DNA of 7,240 nt from Bacteroidia bacterium (lineage in GTDB: Bacteria > Bacteroidota > Bacteroidia > Flavobacteriales > Flavobacteriaceae). The notes below the pieces were generated by a model that was given only the letters and a program-made list of their open reading frames with translations, made no database searches and was not told the origin of the DNA. Of this stretch, positions 1 to 6,814 are shown piece after piece; position 1 is the first letter of the stretch, and every line of letters begins with the position of its first letter. The stretch is from contig JAHHLF010000088.1 in NCBI GenBank assembly GCA_018679315.1, positions 1 through 7,240 of the forward strand. The letters are read 5' to 3'. Position numbers and translations under genes: made by a program.

Positions 1-511
1 TGTAGATCAATGTGATCTCTTCTGCAGTCTCTACTATACCCAGGATTATCATCAGATAGAACAATGGGTATATGGGCTCAAAGAATAATATCAAGAGAAT
101 AAACATCGCTTGAACAATAGCCGAAAGTTTAGCCAGGTAAGTGTGGAAGGCAGTAGCTTTACCATATTTTCTGAAAGCCAGGATCATCTGGATGAGATAA
201 GGTGCAAATGCGATCAGGATCAAGATGAGGTTTTCCCGGATGAACTCGTTTTCAAAAACCCATAGTCCGAGTAACGCAACGGCAAATGTTAATTGGTCTC
301 CATAGGAATCCAGTTGTGAACCCCGGGCACTGCTGATCTTTAAAGTGCGTGCTACAAAGCCATCTATACCGTCTGTCAGGTAACTAATAAGCAGCATCCA
401 GGCAAAGATCTCTCTGGCTTCCAGGCCTATCAGTATTAGTAATATTGGCGCAGCGAGGATTCGATAGAAAGAGATCCAGTCGGCTATATTGAGTGTTTTT
501 ATCCAAGACAT
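1..511 (-). CDS. CDP-alcohol phosphatidyltransferase family membrane protein (3' end outside window)
   Basis: The family transfers a phosphatidyl group from a CDP-linked donor to an alcohol such as glycerol-phosphate or inositol-phosphate at the inner membrane, in phospholipid synthesis. The visible 170 codons contain the complete signature D-x2-D-G-x2-A-R-x8-G-x3-D-x3-D, with D47, D50, G51, A54, R55, G64, D68 and D72 all present, so the metal and CDP site is intact. Hydrophobic stretches lie at about residues 18-30, 35-46, 75-86, 95-112 and 135-155, as expected for a multi-helix membrane enzyme. The start ATG (511-509, read on minus) gives MSWIKTLNIAD, a normal N-terminus for the family. No Shine-Dalgarno sequence is seen. 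The frame is open to base 1, so the stop lies outside; family members of about 180-210 residues suggest only a short piece is missing. The alcohol acceptor cannot be told from the sequence, so no gene name is given. The M50 protease gene lies 149 bp upstream on the same strand; co-transcription is possible but not shown. Confidence 0.88.
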   Translation of the reverse strand, partial: MSWIKTLNIADWISFYRILAAPILLILIGLEAREIFAWMLLISYLTDGIDGFVARTLKISSARGSQLDSYGDQLTFAVALLGLWVFENEFIRENLILILIAFAPYLIQMILAFRKYGKATAFHTYLAKLSAIVQAMFILLILFFEPIYPLFYLMIILGIVETAEEITLIY

Positions 512-660
512 AGTTCAATCATTGTTTGCGCAGATCTAAATAGTTAGAAACTACCCAAAGGAAAACTTACTATATACCAGGCAATTATACTATGATATAA
601 ATCAACTTGTTACGACTTGTTCTGCTTTGAAAGGGCTACCCCTAAGGACACTGTGCATTA

Positions 661-1752
661 TTAATTAATAAGCTGTGATCTAATAAGCAAGAACTCACTT
701 ACATTATGCATATCAATAGCACCCTCCAACACACCATCATCACCGGTAACCGGAATGAAACGCTGCCCTTCCTTATTCACCATTTCAAAGAATTTTTTTA
801 ACTCCTCTTTTTTATCGATCGTCCTGAATTTTTGCTTCATGATTTCTTTGATCTTCATGCTGCCGAATTTTACATGACCAATAATATCTTTTTGATACAG
901 GATGCCAACGATCTTCTCCTGATCAACCACTATAAAGTCTTTTTCTGTTCCTGCCAGGATAAGAACAATGACCTGATCAATGGTGTCTTCAGGTTTCAGA
1001 ATCGTAATTTTAGTCAACATTGCGCTTTCAATTAGGTAGCCCTCGATCATAGATGTTTGCTTTACCATCTGATTTTCACCATAGGCACCTATAAAAATGA
1101 ATAATGCGATCAATACGAGGAAAGGATTATAAAGTAACCCTAGAACAAAAAAGATAACGGCAAATACTTGTCCGATCGAAGCCGCTATATCCGTAGCTTT
1201 AACCCGATCCATTCGATACGACAGAATTGCCCTTAAAACTCTTCCGCCATCCATGGGGAAGGCAGGGATCATATTGAACAGCACGAGCATTACATTAGCA
1301 ATGAAGAGGTAGAACAAGAGTGTTTGTAAACTGGGTGCACTTAGTAGATTCTCCAAATTAGCCGCATCGAGGCTAATATATGTTTGTATCGGGACGACTA
1401 AATAAAGAAGCATTGCAAGTACTACATTTACGGCAGGGCCTGCCAGGGCAACCAGTAATTCTTCGGATGGTTTTTCGGGCATTTTCTCCAAAGAGGCCAC
1501 TCCGCCGATGGGGAGCAAGGTGATCTGTTTGGTTTTGATATTCATACGCTTGGCCGTAAGCGCATGTCCCAATTCATGCAATACAACACAAACAAAAAGA
1601 AATAGGATTAAGGTGATATTCATAAGACTGGAAGCAAGGTTGCCTCCACGTTGAATGTCCAGAAAAACAACCCAAAGTAATATCAGGGTGAAGGTCCAGT
1701 GAACTTCAATCTTGATCCCCGCAACTCGCCCGATTTTCAACGCCCCTTTCAT
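661..1752 (-). CDS. Site-2-protease-type M50 zinc metalloprotease with C-terminal CBS-like domains
   Basis: This is an intramembrane zinc protease of the M50 (SpoIVFB/Rip3-like) group, which cuts membrane-anchored regulators or other transmembrane substrates within the bilayer. The zinc motif HELGH is at residues 59-63 inside a hydrophobic helix (about 45-66). The third zinc ligand is D168 in NMIPAFPMDGGR (160-171). About six membrane segments are visible (18-33, 45-66, 99-122, 143-165, 190-208, 210-225). The C-terminal 120 residues are soluble and read as two CBS-like halves (about 248-296 and 304-356); such CBS pairs often bind adenine nucleotides and may gate the protease. At 363 residues the protein has the normal length for the CBS-bearing subgroup. 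The start ATG gives MKGALKIGRVAGIKIEVHWT, the typical beta-hairpin ahead of helix 1. An AAGG about 7-10 bases before the ATG is a weak ribosome site. It is divergent from the flavin-reductase operon. The substrate is unknown; no anti-sigma gene lies alongside to suggest one. Confidence 0.9.
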   Translation of the reverse strand: MKGALKIGRVAGIKIEVHWTFTLILLWVVFLDIQRGGNLASSLMNITLILFLFVCVVLHELGHALTAKRMNIKTKQITLLPIGGVASLEKMPEKPSEELLVALAGPAVNVVLAMLLYLVVPIQTYISLDAANLENLLSAPSLQTLLFYLFIANVMLVLFNMIPAFPMDGGRVLRAILSYRMDRVKATDIAASIGQVFAVIFFVLGLLYNPFLVLIALFIFIGAYGENQMVKQTSMIEGYLIESAMLTKITILKPEDTIDQVIVLILAGTEKDFIVVDQEKIVGILYQKDIIGHVKFGSMKIKEIMKQKFRTIDKKEELKKFFEMVNKEGQRFIPVTGDDGVLEGAIDMHNVSEFLLIRSQLIN

Positions 1753-1945
1753 GGTGAAGCCTTTTGTGTGAAAATAGGCTCCAATTGGAATACGGACTAT
1801 GATAAATATCAGGACTTAGCTTTTGAGAAAGGGTAAGGGAAATGGAATTTGATGCTTTCTATTGCCCAGTTCTAAGGAATTTATCTTGGAATTGGCTAAA
1901 ATCTTCGGTATGACATTTATCATTCATCTGAAAAAGGGTTAATCG

Positions 1946-1953
1946 TAACTTTA
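1946..1953 (+). promoter_or_regulatory. Candidate Bacteroidota -7 box (TAACTTTA) of the four-gene operon
   Basis: TAACTTTA fits the Bacteroidota primary-sigma -7 consensus TAnnTTTG except in the last base, and it lies 28 bases before the ATG at 1982. The same decamer CGTAACTTTA, preceded by TTAAT, occurs upstream of the slipin gene at 5471-5480. No clear TTG (-33) element lies 17-23 bases upstream, which keeps confidence moderate. The rest of the 229-bp divergent region (1753-1981) holds no gene that I can support. The minus-strand promoter for the M50 gene was not located with confidence. Confidence 0.45.
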
Positions 1954-1981
1954 TAGGTAGCCCAATTATTAAACACATCAT

Positions 1982-2593
1982 ATGAACCCATTAGCGCTGG
2001 ATACATTCGTCAATTTGGATCCCAAAACGCCCATCTGGGATCGCGTTTATACCATTGCACCTCTAGTTATCATAGGCAGCAAGGAAGGCGATTCCTATGA
2101 CCTGGCACCGAAGCATATGGCCGCCCCCATGGGATTTGACAATTATTTTGGTTTTGTCTGTACACCGGACCATAAAACCTATCATAACATACGACAATAC
2201 GAGGAGTTCACGGTGAGCTTCCCAAATCCGGATCAGGTTCTTATGGCCTCCCTGACAGCCAGTAATCGGAAGTCTGTCGGCAATAAGACAACGTCCGTTC
2301 TTGATGCGCTTGAGGTGGCCTGGGGGCATACCGTAGATGCCCCTGTAGTAGCGGGTTGTTACCTTTATCTGGAATGTGCCTTGCACAGGATCGTAGACGG
2401 GTTTGGAACGAATGCATTGATCACGGGCTATATACATAAAGCTTATGTAGATGAGGACCTTCTGCGCGTCTCGGAGATAGACGAGGGCGATCAGATCGCC
2501 AGGCATCCACTTTTGGCTTATATAGCAAACGGCCGCTTTGCCAAGATCGAACAAACCTTTAATTTTCCATTTCCCAAAGATTTTTCAAAATGA
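1982..2593 (+). CDS. Flavin-reductase-like FMN-binding split-barrel protein
   Basis: The 203-residue protein has the layout of the flavin reductase-like/flavoredoxin family: a split beta-barrel that binds FMN and either reduces free flavin or uses bound flavin as a redox cofactor. The clearest family signal is at residues 39-80. It begins with YDLAPKHMAAPMG, the position of the usual N-L-A-P-x-S motif that contacts the flavin phosphate, and continues through FGFVCTPDHKTYHNIRQ to EEFTVSFP, matching the conserved 'T-x-x-N-I-x-x-x-x-E-F-x-V-x-x-P' stretch. The second half (120-152) carries the strands ending in LITGYIHKAYVD. There is no signal peptide or membrane segment, so it should be cytoplasmic. 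It is the first gene of the cluster and its TGA overlaps the ATG of the M20 peptidase gene as ATGA (2590-2593). No Shine-Dalgarno precedes the start. The physiological substrate is unknown; a true NAD(P)H:flavin reductase, a flavoredoxin-like carrier or a reductase acting on the operon's metabolite are all possible. Confidence 0.8.
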   Translation: MNPLALDTFVNLDPKTPIWDRVYTIAPLVIIGSKEGDSYDLAPKHMAAPMGFDNYFGFVCTPDHKTYHNIRQYEEFTVSFPNPDQVLMASLTASNRKSVGNKTTSVLDALEVAWGHTVDAPVVAGCYLYLECALHRIVDGFGTNALITGYIHKAYVDEDLLRVSEIDEGDQIARHPLLAYIANGRFAKIEQTFNFPFPKDFSK

Positions 2594-3765
2594 GGTACCA
2601 GGACGAAACGGCCAGGCGTATAGTTGAGCACCTTTGGGACAGGGAGGACGAACTTTTGGTTTTCCTGAAAGCCCTGGTGAATCGGGAAACACCTTCGGCA
2701 GATAAACCGGCTAATGAGGAAATACTATTATTCCTGACTGAAGCGTATTCGGATCTTGGGTATATTTCCAAGCACCTGCCCGGCATTCAAACTGGAGGAG
2801 TACTTTATGCACGCCCAGTTGAGCGCAAGAAACATCAGCCCACACAGCTCTTGATCGGCCATGCCGATACCGTATGGCCTATGGGAACGATAACCCGTAT
2901 GAAGGTAGAGGATGAAGATGGTAAAGTAAGAGGTCCGGGGGTGTATGATATGAAAGCGGGTTTGGCACAGATCTATTTCGCCCTCAAGACATTGGATGCA
3001 TTAGGTCTGGAGGCCTCTGTGTTGCCATTGGTCCTGATCAATACCGACGAGGAGATAGGTAGTTTTGAATCTTCCCGCCACATCAAGCGTTTGTCCCGAG
3101 TTGCAAACCGGGCATACGTCCTCGAACCTCCCTTAGGAACGGAAGGGAAACTCAAAACCGGGCGTAAAGGTATTGGACGATTTAAGATCTCTGTAGAAGG
3201 TGTTGCTGCCCATGCTGGCCTGGATCCGGATAAAGGAGCTAATGCAATTGTAGAGCTCTCCCATTTGGTTCAAAAATTATATGCAATGAATGATCCGAAA
3301 AGAGGAATAACGGTGAATGTTGGAACAATTGAGGGTGGAATATCCCCCAATGTGGTAGCGCCTATGAGTAAAGCTGTTATTGATGTACGGGTACTCAGTG
3401 ATGAGGATGGAAGGTTTATCACGAACCAGATTTTGAAACTCAAGGCAGAGTCGGATCAGGTAAAACTTACTATAGAAGGGGGCATAGGTCGCCCACCAAT
3501 GGAAAAGACAGATAGAAATCAAAAATTATGGAAAGTGGCCCGGGAAGAAGGCAGGCGCCTGGGATTGGATTTAAAAGAGGCAACTGCTGGTGGTGGATCA
3601 GATGCTAACACAACCAGTTTATACACGGCCACTTTAGATGGACTAGGTACTCCGGGCGACGGAGCACATGCCTCCCACGAATATATTTTAAAGAACAAAT
3701 TGATAGAACGAACCGCGTTGCTGTCCTTACTCTTATTGACGGCACCAAAATTTGCAGTATCATGA
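2590..3765 (+). CDS. M20 family zinc metallopeptidase, carboxypeptidase G2-like
   Basis: This is a two-zinc hydrolase of the M20 family, which cuts the amide bond of peptides or N-acylated amino acids. The expected active-site residues are all present: H91 and catalytic D93 in GHADTVWP; bridging D120 in GPGVYDMKAG; catalytic E154 with ligand E155 in NTDEEIGS; ligand E179 in VLEPPLG; and final ligand H363 in GAHASHEYI. H208 (AAHAG) sits at the start of the lid/dimerisation domain (about 193-300), where a histidine completes the partner's active site. At 391 residues it is close to carboxypeptidase G2 (about 415), minus a secretion signal: the N-terminus MRYQDETARRIVEH has no signal peptide, so it acts in the cytoplasm. 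Its start overlaps the previous stop by 4 bases, and its own TGA overlaps the next ATG the same way, indicating coupled translation. Whether it removes a C-terminal glutamate, deacylates an N-acyl amino acid or splits a dipeptide cannot be decided from motifs. Confidence 0.9.
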   Translation: MRYQDETARRIVEHLWDREDELLVFLKALVNRETPSADKPANEEILLFLTEAYSDLGYISKHLPGIQTGGVLYARPVERKKHQPTQLLIGHADTVWPMGTITRMKVEDEDGKVRGPGVYDMKAGLAQIYFALKTLDALGLEASVLPLVLINTDEEIGSFESSRHIKRLSRVANRAYVLEPPLGTEGKLKTGRKGIGRFKISVEGVAAHAGLDPDKGANAIVELSHLVQKLYAMNDPKRGITVNVGTIEGGISPNVVAPMSKAVIDVRVLSDEDGRFITNQILKLKAESDQVKLTIEGGIGRPPMEKTDRNQKLWKVAREEGRRLGLDLKEATAGGGSDANTTSLYTATLDGLGTPGDGAHASHEYILKNKLIERTALLSLLLLTAPKFAVS

Positions 3766-4808
3766 AACAGCCTTATATCTATGGATCTTTAACAAGGATC
3801 TCCGATCTCCAGGAAAAGCCCTTTGATGTGGTGCAAAAGGACAGATCGGAATGGGAAACCGGGGATTATATCTTATCAGAAATAATTGATGCCGGGGGAA
3901 ACGACTTAAAAATTGAATTACCCAGTGGACGAATGCGAGGTGTTATCGCCGGGGATCTTTTGGTCGGTGCTCTGGGAGAACGATTTGCCACTCTGGAAGT
4001 GACAGGTACCTGGAAGGAAGTTGATAACACCTTAAAGATGCATGTGCTGACGGCCGCTGGGCTCTTGGGCAAACTCACATCCAAATCGGTATTTATTCCC
4101 TCAATAATGCAGATTCAGTATTTAGGACACGCCGTAAGAAACGGAAATAAAGTGTGTATGCAGGACTTCATTAAACAAATGGATATTATTAAATACAATA
4201 CACCCACAGTCTTGTTTATGGGGACTTCTATGTCTGCCGGGAAGACCACTTCGGCGCGCATCGTGACAAATTTATTTAAAAGCGCCGGCTATAAAGTAGT
4301 AGCTGCTAAATTATCAGGCGCCGGAAGATATAAGGACGTGTTGGCCTTGAAAGATGGAGGCGCAGATGCGATCTATGATTTTGTCGATGTAGGCCTGCCT
4401 TCTACCATCGTTTCTCCCGATCTTTATAAAAAACGCTTGCCTTTACTATTGAGCATGATTCAAAATGCGATGGCAGATATAGCTGTGATAGAAATAGGGG
4501 CCTCCCCTCTGGAACCATATAATGGCGATGTAGCTTACAAGGCTATTAAAGATCAGATCGCTTGTACTATCCTATGTGCTTCTGATCCCTATGCAGTTCA
4601 CGGCCTGATGGAAGCCTTTGAACTCAGACCTGATATTGTTTCAGGGATCACATCTAATACAGAAGCAGGAAGACAATTGGTGCGCACTCTTTGTGATGTT
4701 GAGGCGCTTAATTTGATCGATTCGAAAACAACTCGCTTTTTAAAACATATTCTGGAAGAAACAACAGGCTTGGAATTAAAAGGACGAGAATCCTATGAAT
4801 ATAATTAG
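3762..4808 (+). CDS. Two-domain P-loop NTPase, BioD/MobB-like (possibly DUF1611-related)
   Basis: I do not recognise a characterised family with certainty. The C-terminal half (about 147-330) is a P-loop domain: MGTSMSAGKTTSARI (153-167) has G154 followed by five residues before G160-K161-T162, the spacing of dethiobiotin synthetase (GTDTxVGKT) and related SIMIBI-class ATPases rather than the classical GxxxxGKT. A buried strand ending in AVIEIGASPLEP (241-252), with E244, resembles the VEGAGG region of BioD/MobB. AAKLSGAG (181-188) matches the strand carrying a metal- or substrate-binding residue. The N-terminal half (about 20-140) has a glycine-rich, strand-forming character, with PSGRMRGVIAGDLLVGALG (54-72) its most distinctive piece; it is probably a small beta-barrel. 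The length of 348 and the arrangement of N-domain plus P-loop recall DUF1611 proteins, one group of which (DgcN) acts in D-glutamate catabolism, but the match from memory is partial. It may act as a ligase, kinase or acyl/amide-transfer enzyme on the substrate of the adjoining M20 peptidase. No signal peptide is seen. Confidence 0.7.
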   Translation: MKQPYIYGSLTRISDLQEKPFDVVQKDRSEWETGDYILSEIIDAGGNDLKIELPSGRMRGVIAGDLLVGALGERFATLEVTGTWKEVDNTLKMHVLTAAGLLGKLTSKSVFIPSIMQIQYLGHAVRNGNKVCMQDFIKQMDIIKYNTPTVLFMGTSMSAGKTTSARIVTNLFKSAGYKVVAAKLSGAGRYKDVLALKDGGADAIYDFVDVGLPSTIVSPDLYKKRLPLLLSMIQNAMADIAVIEIGASPLEPYNGDVAYKAIKDQIACTILCASDPYAVHGLMEAFELRPDIVSGITSNTEAGRQLVRTLCDVEALNLIDSKTTRFLKHILEETTGLELKGRESYEYN

Positions 4809-5451
4809 AATGCCACGTTATGTGCATCCTGCAAGATTGGCTCTGCCAGTGGCGGCCATGGTGCTATTCATTCTATTTTATATAATTGCGGCATTGAATT
4901 ACCCTGGAGGTTCCTGGAATGACCCTACACATACGGGATTTAGTTTTTGGAATAATTACCTCTGTGATCTTTTGGATTCGTATGCGATCAATGGATCTCA
5001 AAATACAGCAAAAGTATGGAGCCGGACTGCCCTTGCTATACTTTGTGCCGGCCTGGTTTATTTATGGTATCACCTTCCCATATTATTTTCCCGCAGAGGT
5101 TGGGCTACTAAAATTTCTTGGTCAAGTGGCTTGCTGGCATTCCTGGCCATGCTAACACTGTCTGAAGGGACGCACGATGTAAGTGTCCGCATAGCAGGTT
5201 TCCTGGGAACGGTGGCCCTAATAACTTTGGTAGTGGAATTGGTGCGATATGAGTATAGGACATTGTACCCACTGGGGATCATTTGCATCCTGATCTTTCT
5301 TGTGAACTATGGGATCTATGAGACCGGAAACGGACTGCGATTCCTCCCAGTCCTGCAAAAGTTTACGTTCAGCTTATTTTTCCTGTGGTTCTTTCAAATT
5401 AACCGAATCCTTGCTAAAGTAAACAGACAGTTGTATCCTGTTAAACCTTAG
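4795..5451 (+). CDS. Six-helix integral membrane protein, DUF998-like
   Basis: The 218-residue protein is hydrophobic, with about six membrane segments (15-35, 75-95, 107-124, 131-150, 156-176, 185-203). Between helices 1 and 2 it carries YPGGSWND (36-43) followed by GFSFWNNYLCDLLD (48-61); this 'YPGGS ... FS..NNYLCDL' pattern is what I associate with the DUF998 group of uncharacterised membrane proteins. GTHD (125-128) at the end of helix 3 is another likely conserved polar site in the membrane. The chosen start overlaps the preceding NTPase gene by 14 bases and has AGGA ten bases upstream (4781-4784). A second in-frame ATG at 4810, one base past the NTPase stop, would remove five residues and is further from that AGGA, so 4795 is preferred. 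It is the last gene of the cluster. It could transport the operon's substrate or product, but six helices and the motifs alone do not show this. Confidence 0.7.
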   Translation: MNIIRMPRYVHPARLALPVAAMVLFILFYIIAALNYPGGSWNDPTHTGFSFWNNYLCDLLDSYAINGSQNTAKVWSRTALAILCAGLVYLWYHLPILFSRRGWATKISWSSGLLAFLAMLTLSEGTHDVSVRIAGFLGTVALITLVVELVRYEYRTLYPLGIICILIFLVNYGIYETGNGLRFLPVLQKFTFSLFFLWFFQINRILAKVNRQLYPVKP

Positions 5452-5472
5452 GGATAAAGACATATTAATTCG

Positions 5473-5480
5473 TAACTTTA
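5473..5480 (+). promoter_or_regulatory. Candidate -7 box (TAACTTTA) of the slipin gene
   Basis: TAACTTTA is preceded by TTAATTCG and is nearly identical to the box ahead of the upstream operon (TTAATCG-TAACTTTA at 1939-1953). It lies 78 bases before the ATG at 5559, leaving a leader of roughly 70 bases. It suggests that the slipin gene has its own promoter despite lying only 107 bp behind the operon. No convincing TTG element at the usual distance was found, so this remains a candidate. Confidence 0.42.
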
Positions 5481-5558
5481 AAAGAGGTCATTGCCCTGTG
5501 CTTCCTGTCTTTCTTTGAAGAAAAATTCACTTAATAGTAACACATAAATCTATATATC

Positions 5559-6299
5559 ATGACAACGATCAATCTTTTTCTGGTCTTATTAGGACTCTTC
5601 CTTTTGGCTGGGATACGCATCATTTTTGAATACAAACGCGCTTTAAAATTTCGATTTGGGAAGTATGTTAAGATATTAAAACCCGGCATTCGATGGATCA
5701 TCCCTATTGTTGAAACCATTCAAGTAGTGGATATCCGTGTGATAACGATTAATGTTGTATCACAAGAAGTGATGACAGAAGATAATGTGCCATGTAGTAT
5801 CGATGGTGTTGTCTTCTTTAAGATCTATGATCCGGAGAAGGCGGTGTTGGAAGTTGAAGAATTTGCATTTGCGATCACTCAATTATCCCAGGCTGCATTG
5901 CGTGATGTGTGTGGTAAGGTAGAATTGGATACCATTCTCTCAAAGCGGGAAGAAATGGGCAAGAATATCAAGAATATTGTAGAGGTTGAGACCCACGAAT
6001 GGGGAATAGAGATCATTGATGTAAAGATCAAGGACATACAACTACCAGAGAACATGCGCAGAATGATGGCGAATCAGGCCGAAGCAGAACGTTCCAGACG
6101 CGCCAGGATCATATTGGCACAAGCCGAAGAGCAAGCCGCAGGCATGCTTTTGGAGGCTGGTAGACAGATCGATAAGTCGCCTTCGGCTATAAAACTCAGG
6201 TTGTACCAGACCCTGTCAAATATTGCTGCAGAAAAGAATTCGACCATATTATTCCCATTCCCCGAAGAGGTATTACCTCGGAGAGCTCAAGAAGATTAG
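5559..6299 (+). CDS. Slipin/stomatin-like SPFH-domain membrane protein
   Basis: Slipins are stomatin relatives of the SPFH superfamily: they sit on the inner membrane through an N-terminal hairpin or helix, assemble into rings and organise membrane microdomains or regulate membrane proteases. Here residues 5-22 form the hydrophobic anchor, followed by EYKRALKFRFGKYVKILKPG (24-43), the canonical entry into the SPFH domain. The body has VVDIRVITINVVSQEVMTEDN (56-76), LRDVCGKVELDTILSKREEM (114-133) and WGIEIIDVKIKDIQLPENM (148-166), all expected for stomatins. The helical tail QAEAERSRRARIILAQAEEQ (173-192) is the coiled-coil oligomerisation segment, ending in FPFPEEVLP (232-240), close to the stomatin C-terminal P-x-P motif. 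The length of 246 is normal. Many bacterial slipins are encoded beside an NfeD protein; none is present in this window. The gene lies 107 bp after the operon with its own promoter-like box, and its stop is 16 bases from the end of the convergent DUF2267 gene. Confidence 0.92.
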   Translation: MTTINLFLVLLGLFLLAGIRIIFEYKRALKFRFGKYVKILKPGIRWIIPIVETIQVVDIRVITINVVSQEVMTEDNVPCSIDGVVFFKIYDPEKAVLEVEEFAFAITQLSQAALRDVCGKVELDTILSKREEMGKNIKNIVEVETHEWGIEIIDVKIKDIQLPENMRRMMANQAEAERSRRARIILAQAEEQAAGMLLEAGRQIDKSPSAIKLRLYQTLSNIAAEKNSTILFPFPEEVLPRRAQED

Positions 6300-6315
6300 T
6301 TGGAAGGATGTATCC

Positions 6316-6768
6316 CTAGATAGCGATGTTGGAAAAAATGATACTTTTCAGCTCCTTGGGTAAACCTGATCTGATGTCATTTAGTTCTCCTGCGGATACA
6401 TATTTCCGTAGAAAAATGAATGTAGTATCAATATAGCGTTCCACTAACTCATCGTTATATTCAAAGTCGCTATCTGCAGCTGGGTAGTCGTATTTTTTTA
6501 CGAGTTCAACAAGATCTGCCATACGTTTTACCCTGGGCTTATCTTTTTTGATAGACCAGCCGTTGACATATACTCCCTTCAGGAACATAGGTAGTTGTGC
6601 GACTAATTGTATGGATTCTTCAGGCGGGATAATATCGCGCATGGCGTACATTATTGATGCAAAAATGCGACCCGCTTGTTCGGGACGATCTTCCAGGTTT
6701 AACGCTTTTGAATATTCTTTCAAAAAGTGATACCCTTCCGATGCGTATTGATTAAAATTCAATGCCAT
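6316..6768 (-). CDS. DUF2267-like small helical protein
   Basis: The 150-residue, apparently all-helical cytoplasmic protein matches what I know of DUF2267: an internal duplication of a helical unit, each copy ending in a 'LP..LK' turn. The first copy is about residues 34-70 (IFASIMYAMRDIIPPEES followed by QLVAQLPMFLKGVYVNGW). The second is about 111-146 (RYIDTTFIFLRKYVSAGE followed by RSGLPKELKSIIF). R43 in the 'AMRDIIPPEES' stretch corresponds to the common 'LRERLP.EEA' pattern. The function of the family is not established; members often sit near stress genes, and here an Hsp20-like gene lies 135 bp upstream on the same strand. The ATG gives MALNFNQYASEGYHFLKEY, in keeping with family N-termini. 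No Shine-Dalgarno is visible. A long hairpin lies between the Hsp20 gene and this one, so it may have its own promoter. A weak match, TTG-N18-TAAGTTGA on the minus strand (about 6844-6872), falls inside the hairpin loop. Confidence 0.78.
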   Translation of the reverse strand: MALNFNQYASEGYHFLKEYSKALNLEDRPEQAGRIFASIMYAMRDIIPPEESIQLVAQLPMFLKGVYVNGWSIKKDKPRVKRMADLVELVKKYDYPAADSDFEYNDELVERYIDTTFIFLRKYVSAGELNDIRSGLPKELKSIIFSNIAI

Positions 6769-6814
6769 GATTATGTTTTTGGGCTCAGCTTTGTGTAACC
6801 AAGCGCGGTTAATA

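Noticed and set aside
562..584. Promoter-like elements for the CDP-alcohol phosphatidyltransferase gene on minus (TTG at 584-582, TAAGTTTT at 569-562)
   Set aside because: The spacing between the two elements is only 12 bases, well short of the roughly 19 expected in Bacteroidota, and the region is A/T-rich, so the match is not convincing.
616..645. AGGG-CTAC-CCCT hairpin after the M50 gene as a terminator
   Set aside because: Only four base pairs, and no T-rich run follows on the minus strand.
832..1035. A 67-codon open frame on the plus strand within the M50 gene
   Set aside because: Antisense to the CBS-like region of the protease and without any recognisable motif or start signal.
1780..1789. 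Perfect 10-bp palindrome TCCAATTGGA upstream of the M50 gene as a possible operator
   Set aside because: Single occurrence, short and A/T-centred; such palindromes arise by chance in a sequence of this length.
2063..2554. A 163-codon open frame on the minus strand opposite the flavin-reductase-like gene
   Set aside because: It lies wholly antisense to a gene with clear family motifs, has no recognisable domain, no promoter or ribosome site and an unnatural residue mix; it is a by-product of the plus-strand codon pattern.
4919..5155. A 78-codon open frame overlapping the six-helix membrane protein gene in another plus frame
   Set aside because: It overlaps a longer frame with coherent membrane segments and family motifs; its own translation has no family signal.
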